From assembly GCA_964545855.1 (NCBI GenBank), contig CAZJHD010000019.1, forward strand, positions 1 to 64,000: a stretch of 64,000 bases of DNA, written 5' to 3'. The stretch is from CAZJHD01 sp964545855. GTDB taxonomy: Bacteria; Planctomycetota; UBA1135; JACQFD01. A program made the position numbers and the translations under genes. The notes beneath the pieces were generated by a model that did no database searches, was not told the DNA's origin, and saw only the letters and a program-made list of their open reading frames with translations. This document shows positions 59,343 to 64,000 of the stretch, piece by piece (the stretch's first letter is position 1; every line of letters begins with the position of its first letter).

Positions 59343-60692
59343 CTACTGCCGGCGGGCCCACCCCGCGGGTCCGGCCCCTCCCTTCAGGAAACCCTCGTAG
59401 TTCCGCATGACGAGCTGAGCATTCAGCTTGTCGACGAGGTCGAGCGCGACGCCCACGACGATCAGGATGCTCGTGCCGCCGAGGAAAGCGCTCACCTGCG
59501 CGTCGTAGGCGAACTCCGAACGCACGAAGCCGGGAAGCACGGCGATCACGGCGAGGAACGCGGCGCCGGCGAGCGTGATCCGGACGAAGACGTTCTCGAG
59601 GTATTCCGCGGTGCGCTTGCCCGGCCGAATCCCCGGAATGAAGGACCCGTACTCCTTCAGGTTGTTCGCGATCTCGTTCGGCTGGAACATGAGCGTCGTC
59701 CAGAAGAACGAGAAGAAGAAGATCAGCGCCGAGAGTGTCGTGACGTAGACGAAGCCGTCGGCCTTGTAGAAGAGCTGGGCGAACTTCTGCCACCCGAGCA
59801 CCTCTCCGAGCGTCGTCGGCAGCAGGAAGAGCGCCGACGCGAAGATGATCGGCATCACGCCGGCCTGATTCACCTTGAACGGCAAGAAGTGCTTCTGCCC
59901 GCCGAAGACCCGGTTCCCGCGCACCAGCTTTCCCTGCTGGATGGGAATGCGTCGCTGGCCCTTCGTCACGTAGACGATCGCGAACACGACCGCGATCCAG
60001 ATGGCAATGACCTCGAGGATCGAGGAGATCGCCTTGCTCGGGTCGGCCTGGTTCGTTGCGAAGAAGTCGATGAACGACTGGGGCAGTCGGGCAATGATCC
60101 CCGCCATGATGATGAGGGAGATGCCATTGCCGATTCCGTGCTCGGTGATCTGCTCACCGATCCACATCACGAACATCGTTCCCGCCGTGAGCGCGAGCAC
60201 GATGAGGAGCCCGTTCCCGAGACCGAGGCCACCGGGAAGGAGGTTCAGGTTCTGGCCGTGGTCCTTCGCGATGACGCCCGTGAGGACGAAGATCGCCTGG
60301 ATCAAGCAGATCGGGATCGTCGCGTAGCGCGTGTACTGGTTGATCTTCTTCTGCCCGGCCTGACCCTCCTTGCTCAGCGACTCGAAGGCCGGCACTGCCT
60401 TCACGAGGATCGAGAAGAGGATCGATGCCGAGATGTAGGGCATCACCCCGAGGGAGAAGAGATCGAACTGGAGGATGCTCGAGCCCGTGAGCGCGGCCAT
60501 CATTCCGAACAGCTTGGCCGCACCGCTCGCCGTGGCCTGCACCTCCTCGATCACGGTGAGGTCGATCCCCGGAAGCGGGATCTGGTACCCGAGCCGATAC
60601 ACGAGGAGGAGCCCGCACGTGACGAGGATCTTCTTCCGAAGCTCGGGCACTCGGAAGAGATTGAGGGCGGAGATCGTTTGACTGCTCGCCAT
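59343..60692 (-). CDS. secY: Protein translocase subunit SecY
   Basis: A 449-aa ten-helix channel of the Sec translocon. It starts ISALNLFRVPELRKKILVTC and includes the plug region LPGIDLTVIEE, SLGVMPYISASILFSIL, NQYTRYATIPICLIQAIF, WIGEQITEHGIGNGISLIIM, and the cytoplasmic loop KGQRRIPIQQGKLVRG that binds SecA and ribosomes. ATG 60692 matches the family start. It follows rplO by 73 bp. Confidence 0.98.
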   Translation of the reverse strand: MASSQTISALNLFRVPELRKKILVTCGLLLVYRLGYQIPLPGIDLTVIEEVQATASGAAKLFGMMAALTGSSILQFDLFSLGVMPYISASILFSILVKAVPAFESLSKEGQAGQKKINQYTRYATIPICLIQAIFVLTGVIAKDHGQNLNLLPGGLGLGNGLLIVLALTAGTMFVMWIGEQITEHGIGNGISLIIMAGIIARLPQSFIDFFATNQADPSKAISSILEVIAIWIAVVFAIVYVTKGQRRIPIQQGKLVRGNRVFGGQKHFLPFKVNQAGVMPIIFASALFLLPTTLGEVLGWQKFAQLFYKADGFVYVTTLSALIFFFSFFWTTLMFQPNEIANNLKEYGSFIPGIRPGKRTAEYLENVFVRITLAGAAFLAVIAVLPGFVRSEFAYDAQVSAFLGGTSILIVVGVALDLVDKLNAQLVMRNYEGFLKGGAGPAGWARRQ

Positions 60693-60765
60693 GACTACCG
60701 GTTCCGTGGAGCCTCGGGATCGACCCCGCGATCGAGCCGATCCGACGGCGATTCGATGCCGCGCA

Positions 60766-61377
60766 TCACGACTTCTTCTTGGTTGTCTTGCCCGCGGCGG
60801 CCGCGGAAGCCGGAGCCTTGCCGCCACCGCCTCCAGCCTTCGCCTTGGGGGCCGCTTCCTTCTTGGAGCGCGTCGGCTTCGGCGCCGACGGAATCGGCTT
60901 GCGGGCCGGCCGCTTCTCCGCGAATCGCGGCTTCCGCCGTTCCTCGACGACGCCGCCTGCCTTCTCGATCTTCGTGCGCGCCGACCGGCTGACGCGGTCG
61001 GCCACGACCGTCAGCTTCCGCTGGAGTTCGCCGTCTCCGAGGACCTTCAGCAAGTCGGTCTCCTTCGTCACGAGGGCGCGCTCGAGGATCGCGGCCAGAT
61101 CGACTCGGTCTCCATCGGCGAAACCGTTCAACGCCGAGACGTTGACGATCGTGTAGCGCTCTCGGAAGTCCGCGTTCGAGAAGCCGCGCTTCGGGAGCCG
61201 CCGATAGAGCGGCATCTGCCCGCCTTCGTAGCCGGGCTTGGCCGACCAACCGGAGCGCGCACGCGCTCCCTTGTGACCGCGGCCCGATGTCTTGCCGAGA
61301 CCAGAGCCCACGCCGCGGCCGACGCGCCGCCGAACGGGGTGTGCGGTTCCCGCGTGATGCACCGTGTTCAGATTCAT
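60766..61377 (-). CDS. rplO: Ribosomal protein uL15
   Basis: A 203-aa protein. The core (RRRVGRGVGSGLGKTSGRGH; GWSAKPGYEGGQMPLYRRLP; SNADFRERYTIVNVSALNGF) is normal for uL15. About 50 C-terminal residues are an Ala/Lys/Pro-rich extension (KPIPSAPKPTRSKKEAAPKA, ending AGKTTKKKS) not usual in the family. Its ATG overlaps the rpsE stop by 4 nt (ATGA). rpmD, which normally lies between rpsE and rplO, is absent. Confidence 0.97.
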   Translation of the reverse strand: MNLNTVHHAGTAHPVRRRVGRGVGSGLGKTSGRGHKGARARSGWSAKPGYEGGQMPLYRRLPKRGFSNADFRERYTIVNVSALNGFADGDRVDLAAILERALVTKETDLLKVLGDGELQRKLTVVADRVSRSARTKIEKAGGVVEERRKPRFAEKRPARKPIPSAPKPTRSKKEAAPKAKAGGGGGKAPASAAAAGKTTKKKS

Positions 61378-61883
61378 CCGACTTTGACTCCGCGAAGCTC
61401 GGCCGTCCGCTCGCGCGTCCGCAGCTGGCTGACGCCTTGGATCACGGCCTTGACGAGATTGACTGCGTTCGTGGATCCGTAGGCCTTGGTGAGCACGTCC
61501 TTCACGCCCGCGAGATCGAGGACCGCGCGGACGCAGTTGCCCGCGATGATCCCCGTTCCGGGCGCCGCCGGAATCAGCTTCACCGACGACGAGCCGAAGC
61601 GACCCAGCACTTCGTGAGGAATCGTGGTTCCCATGCGAGGGACGCGGAGCAAGTGCTTGCGAGCGTCCTTTCCCGACTTCTCGACCGCGGAGGGCACCTC
61701 CTTCGCCTTCCCGAAGCCGAAGCCGACCACGCCGTCGCGATTGCCGACGACCGTCAGTGCCGAGAAGGAGAATCGGCGGCCGCCCTTCACGACGGCGGCG
61801 GAGCGGTTGACCTTCACCACGAGCTCATCGAGCTCGAGCGATCCGGCCTCGGTGTGATCGAGGAATTCGACGTGGAGAGCCAA
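61374..61883 (-). CDS. rpsE: Ribosomal protein uS5
   Basis: A 169-aa protein from TTG 61883. It has ELVVKVNRSAAVVKGGRRFS, VVGNRDGVVGFGFGKAKEVP, the dsRBD-like N-half and IPAAPGTGIIAGNCVRAVLD. The start is set by elimination: there is no ATG or GTG in frame between the rplR end and the conserved core. TTG gives a 22-residue N-terminal arm, normal length for uS5. The longer frame to 62123 would run into rplR. Confidence 0.95.
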   Translation of the reverse strand: MALHVEFLDHTEAGSLELDELVVKVNRSAAVVKGGRRFSFSALTVVGNRDGVVGFGFGKAKEVPSAVEKSGKDARKHLLRVPRMGTTIPHEVLGRFGSSSVKLIPAAPGTGIIAGNCVRAVLDLAGVKDVLTKAYGSTNAVNLVKAVIQGVSQLRTRERTAELRGVKVG

Positions 61884-61989
61884 GGGAGGAACCTGGTGGG
61901 CGTTGGATGTGATCGAGTCGGTGTGGAGGAGTGCAGTCGTTGCGCGTCGGGATCTCGGGCGAAGGGATCCGGCGATCAGAACTGGGCGA

Positions 61990-62400
61990 TCAGAACTGCA
62001 GACCGGCCTTTCGGGCCGCATCGGCGAGGACTCGAACACGGCCGTGGTATCGATAGGCGCCGCGATCGAAGACGACGGTCTTGATGCCCTTCTCGAGAGC
62101 GCGCTTCGCCACGGTCTCTCCAACGACTTTGGAGAGATCGCTCTTGGTGCGCTTCTTCTCGGTGGGAGCCTTCTCGCTCGAGCCCGCTTCCGCGTTCGGG
62201 GCCGATCGCCGCAGATCCTTCTCGAGGGACGACGCCGAGCAGAGCGTCTCGCCCTTCGTGTCGTCGATCACCTGGACGGAGATGTGCTTGTGGCTCCGGT
62301 AGACCGACAGACGCGGCCGGCCGGGATGGGCACGGAGAGTCCCGCGAACGGATCGCATGCGTCGCACGCGGCGGACGGTCTTCTTCTTGATCAGCTTCAT
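61990..62400 (-). CDS. rplR: Ribosomal protein uL18
   Basis: A 136-aa 5S-rRNA-binding protein: RRMRSVRGTLRAHPGRPRLS, VYRSHKHISVQVIDDTKGET, VGETVAKRALEKGIKTVVFD and RGAYRYHGRVRVLADAARKA. Between these lies an inserted charged stretch (SAPNAEAGSSEKAPTEKKRT) about 15 residues longer than usual. It follows rplF by 67 bp. Confidence 0.97.
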   Translation of the reverse strand: MKLIKKKTVRRVRRMRSVRGTLRAHPGRPRLSVYRSHKHISVQVIDDTKGETLCSASSLEKDLRRSAPNAEAGSSEKAPTEKKRTKSDLSKVVGETVAKRALEKGIKTVVFDRGAYRYHGRVRVLADAARKAGLQF

Positions 62401-62467
62401 GGATGGAGGATTTCTTGTCGCGTCGATCGCAGGGTTCGGGATTCGTCGCCCTTCGCCACGGTTCGAA

Positions 62468-63010
62468 TCAGGTCGTGCCGAACGACTTGCCCTGCTTCTT
62501 CTTGATGACCTCGTCGGAGTACTTCACGCCCTTGGCGTTGTAGGGCTCCGGCGGGCGGACCTTGCGGATCTTCGCCGCGAGCTGTCCCACCTTCTGGCGG
62601 TCGATCCCCTTCACGAGGATCGACGTCGGCGACGGGCATTCCACCTTCACGTCGGGAGGAATCGGGATCCGAGCCGGGTTGCAGAAGCCAACGGTCAGGA
62701 CGACGTCCTTCCCATCGAGCTTCGCGCCCCAGCCGGTGCCGGAGATCTCGAGGCGGCGTTCGTAGCCCTTCGAAACCCCCATCACCATGTTCTCGAGCAT
62801 CGAGCGCGTGAGACCGTGATGAGTCTTCGATTCGCGCGAGTCGTCCGACCGCCCGACGACGGCGCTCGTCGCCTTCACCTCGATGGAGAGCGCACGATGG
62901 AGCGGGAACGTCAGCGTTCCCTTCGGGCCGGTGACGGAGAACGAGGCCTTCGCCGGGTTCACCTTCACGTCCTTGGGGACGGCGACGGGAATCTTGCCGA
63001 GCCGAGACAT
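62468..63010 (-). CDS. rplF: Ribosomal protein uL6
   Basis: A 180-aa protein: MSRLGKIPVAVPKDVKVNPA, FSVTGPKGTLTFPLHRALSI, THHGLTRSMLENMVMGVSKG, LTVGFCNPARIPIPPDVKVE and QKVGQLAAKIRKVRPPEPYN. It binds 23S rRNA near the factor site. Length and order (rpsH-rplF-rplR) are standard. Confidence 0.98.
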   Translation of the reverse strand: MSRLGKIPVAVPKDVKVNPAKASFSVTGPKGTLTFPLHRALSIEVKATSAVVGRSDDSRESKTHHGLTRSMLENMVMGVSKGYERRLEISGTGWGAKLDGKDVVLTVGFCNPARIPIPPDVKVECPSPTSILVKGIDRQKVGQLAAKIRKVRPPEPYNAKGVKYSDEVIKKKQGKSFGTT

Positions 63011-63053
63011 GGTTCAGATCCTGGATTCGATGGGGGTACGGGTCGTTTCCGGT

Positions 63054-63452
63054 TCAGCAGACCGTGGCGAGGATCTCGCCGCCGACGCCGAACTCCTTCG
63101 CCTTGTGGCCGCTCACGATCCCCCGCGTCGTCGAAAGGATCGCGATGCCCTGGCCGTTGCTCACGCGCGGGATCTCCTCGACACCGATGTAGCGGCGGCA
63201 TCCCGGCTTGCTCACGCGCTCGATCTCGCGGATCACGCGATCCCCGTCCCGGTCGTACTTGAGGGTCACGCTCAGCTTGCCGGGAGCAGGGTCGCTCTCG
63301 ACGGAGTAGTCCGTGATGTAGCCCTCGTCCTTGAGAACGATGGCGAGCGCGGTACGAACCTTCGACAGGGGCATGTCCACCGACGCCCGCCGGATCGAAT
63401 TCGCGTTTCGAATTCGCGTCAGGAAATCGGCGATGGGGTCGGTCATCGTCAT
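63054..63452 (-). CDS. rpsH: Ribosomal protein uS8
   Basis: A 132-aa primary 16S rRNA binder: MTDPIADFLTRIRNANSIRR, KYDRDGDRVIREIERVSKPG, CRRYIGVEEIPRVSNGQGIA and LSTTRGIVSGHKAKEFGVGG. Two starts are possible, ATG 63452 (MTMTDP) and ATG 63446 (MTDP), the second matching the usual start. The first is given. Confidence 0.97.
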   Translation of the reverse strand: MTMTDPIADFLTRIRNANSIRRASVDMPLSKVRTALAIVLKDEGYITDYSVESDPAPGKLSVTLKYDRDGDRVIREIERVSKPGCRRYIGVEEIPRVSNGQGIAILSTTRGIVSGHKAKEFGVGGEILATVC

Positions 63453-63551
63453 GGGCTGTGGGCGGGTGCTGGTCCCCGGGAAGGGGGCGAAGAGTTTCGG
63501 TTCGTGGGGACGAAGGGGGAAGGGCCTAGGTGCCGGACGATCGCAGGTCCC

Positions 63552-63737
63552 CTACCAGGAGGCCTTGCGGACGCCGGGAATCTCGCCGCGGAGCGCCATG
63601 TTCCGGAAGCAGATGCGGCAGAGCCCGAAGCGCCGATAGACGGCTCGGGTGCGGCCGCAGATCTGGCAGCGCGAGTAGCCGCGAGTCTTGAACTTGGGAC
63701 GGCGCAACGCCTTCGCGACGAGGGATTTCTTGGCCAA
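63552..63737 (-). CDS. rpsN: Ribosomal protein uS14 (zinc-binding type Z)
   Basis: A 61-aa short form with two Cys-x2-Cys knuckles, CQICGRTRAVYRRFGLCRIC, followed by FRNMALRGEIPGVRKASW. It starts at TTG 63737 (AKKSLVAKALRRPKFKTRGY). It lies between rplE and rpsH, the conserved spc-operon position. Confidence 0.97.
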   Translation of the reverse strand: MAKKSLVAKALRRPKFKTRGYSRCQICGRTRAVYRRFGLCRICFRNMALRGEIPGVRKASW

Positions 63738-63825
63738 TGCAGGATCTCGATGGTCTCGGTTCTCGAATACGTGAGGGATCGGGTTGCCGGGAGGGCGCTG
63801 GGCCTACCGGTCGGCGCCAGCGCGC

Positions 63826-64000
63826 CTACTTGCGGAACGGCATGCCGAGCCGCTCGAGGAGGAACTCCGCGGGGCCGTCCGATCCCGCGGAGGTGCAGAT
63901 CGTGATGTTCATTCCCTGGACGAACTCGACCTTGTCGAGCGGGATCTCCGGGAACACCGACTGCTCCGAGAGACCGAAACTGTAGTTCCCCCGTCCGTCC
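63826..64000 (-). CDS. rplE: Ribosomal protein uL5 (C-terminal part; continues past window)
   Basis: The last 57 residues of uL5, read directly: GNYSFGLSEQSVFPEIPLDK, VEFVQGMNITICTSAGSD, then EFLLERLGMPFRK and a TAG stop at 63828-63826. The 5' part lies beyond base 64000. It precedes rpsN by 88 bp. Confidence 0.96.
   Translation of the reverse strand, partial: DGRGNYSFGLSEQSVFPEIPLDKVEFVQGMNITICTSAGSDGPAEFLLERLGMPFRK

Noticed and set aside
1..64000. CRISPR array, IS element, prophage or genomic island
   Set aside because: I saw no spaced direct repeats, transposase, integrase or phage structural genes. Base composition and codon use look even across the window.

Overview
This is a chromosomal window from a very GC-rich, Gram-negative-type bacterium. 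GC bias is strong at third codon positions, and start codons are mixed (ATG, GTG, several TTG). lpxB and an arn-type lipid A modification cluster imply an outer membrane with lipid A. The ribosomal block runs rplE-rpsN-rpsH-rplF-rplR-rpsE-rplO-secY-adk-infA-rpmJ-rpsM-rpsK-rpsD-rpoA-rplQ, with no rpmD and no map. The RpoA N-terminus, the secreted squalene-cyclase-like repeat protein, the SUMF1-fold protein and the many secreted proteins of unknown function resemble Planctomycetota as I remember them. That placement is an inference, not a search result.

Layout. 1-7.8 kb: the end of a DUF309 gene; a GH15 glucosidase interrupted by two in-frame TAG codons; a zinc-ribbon/SPFH membrane pair; a peroxiredoxin whose peroxidatic Cys codon is TGA, followed by a SECIS-like hairpin (probable selenoprotein); adenosine deaminase; a secreted unknown. 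7.8-19.2 kb: nine minus-strand genes, several overlapping by 1-8 nt: a beta-propeller-like lipoprotein, two membrane proteins, an epimerase, Lon, a gluzincin-like protein, a CNNM/CorC protein, an anion permease and an HDAC-fold deacetylase. 19.3-30.4 kb: mostly plus strand: FAD oxidoreductase, SUMF1-fold protein, LpxB, a DUF2064 enzyme (minus), a cyclase-repeat protein, an FAH-GAF fusion, a degenerate gluzincin and an NHL-type protein.

30.4-38.0 kb: an SDR and signal peptidase I (minus), then a plus-strand operon: ArnT-like transferase, ArnC, a free ArnA formyltransferase, a free ArnA dehydrogenase, a 40-residue single-TM protein and ArnD. Most of these are joined by 4-nt start/stop overlaps. 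Together they would make and attach 4-amino-4-deoxy-L-arabinose to lipid A; ArnB is not in the window. 38.0-41.6 kb: an ECF sigma factor, its zinc-finger anti-sigma, a secreted protein, a SprA-type metalloprotease and an exported beta-carbonic anhydrase. 41.7-50.5 kb: an LtaS-like phosphotransferase, a hotdog thioesterase, soluble transhydrogenase, an S9 peptidase lipoprotein coupled to a Tat-type M24 lipoprotein, and a small lipoprotein. 50.6-54.1 kb: dnaE. 54.4-64 kb: the ribosomal/transcription/secretion block on the minus strand.

The strongest leads are the selenocysteine peroxiredoxin with its hairpin, the rearranged arn operon with its microprotein and a probable arnC frameshift, the FAH-GAF fusion, and the twice-interrupted GH15 gene. 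I saw no rRNA, tRNA, IS element, prophage or CRISPR array.
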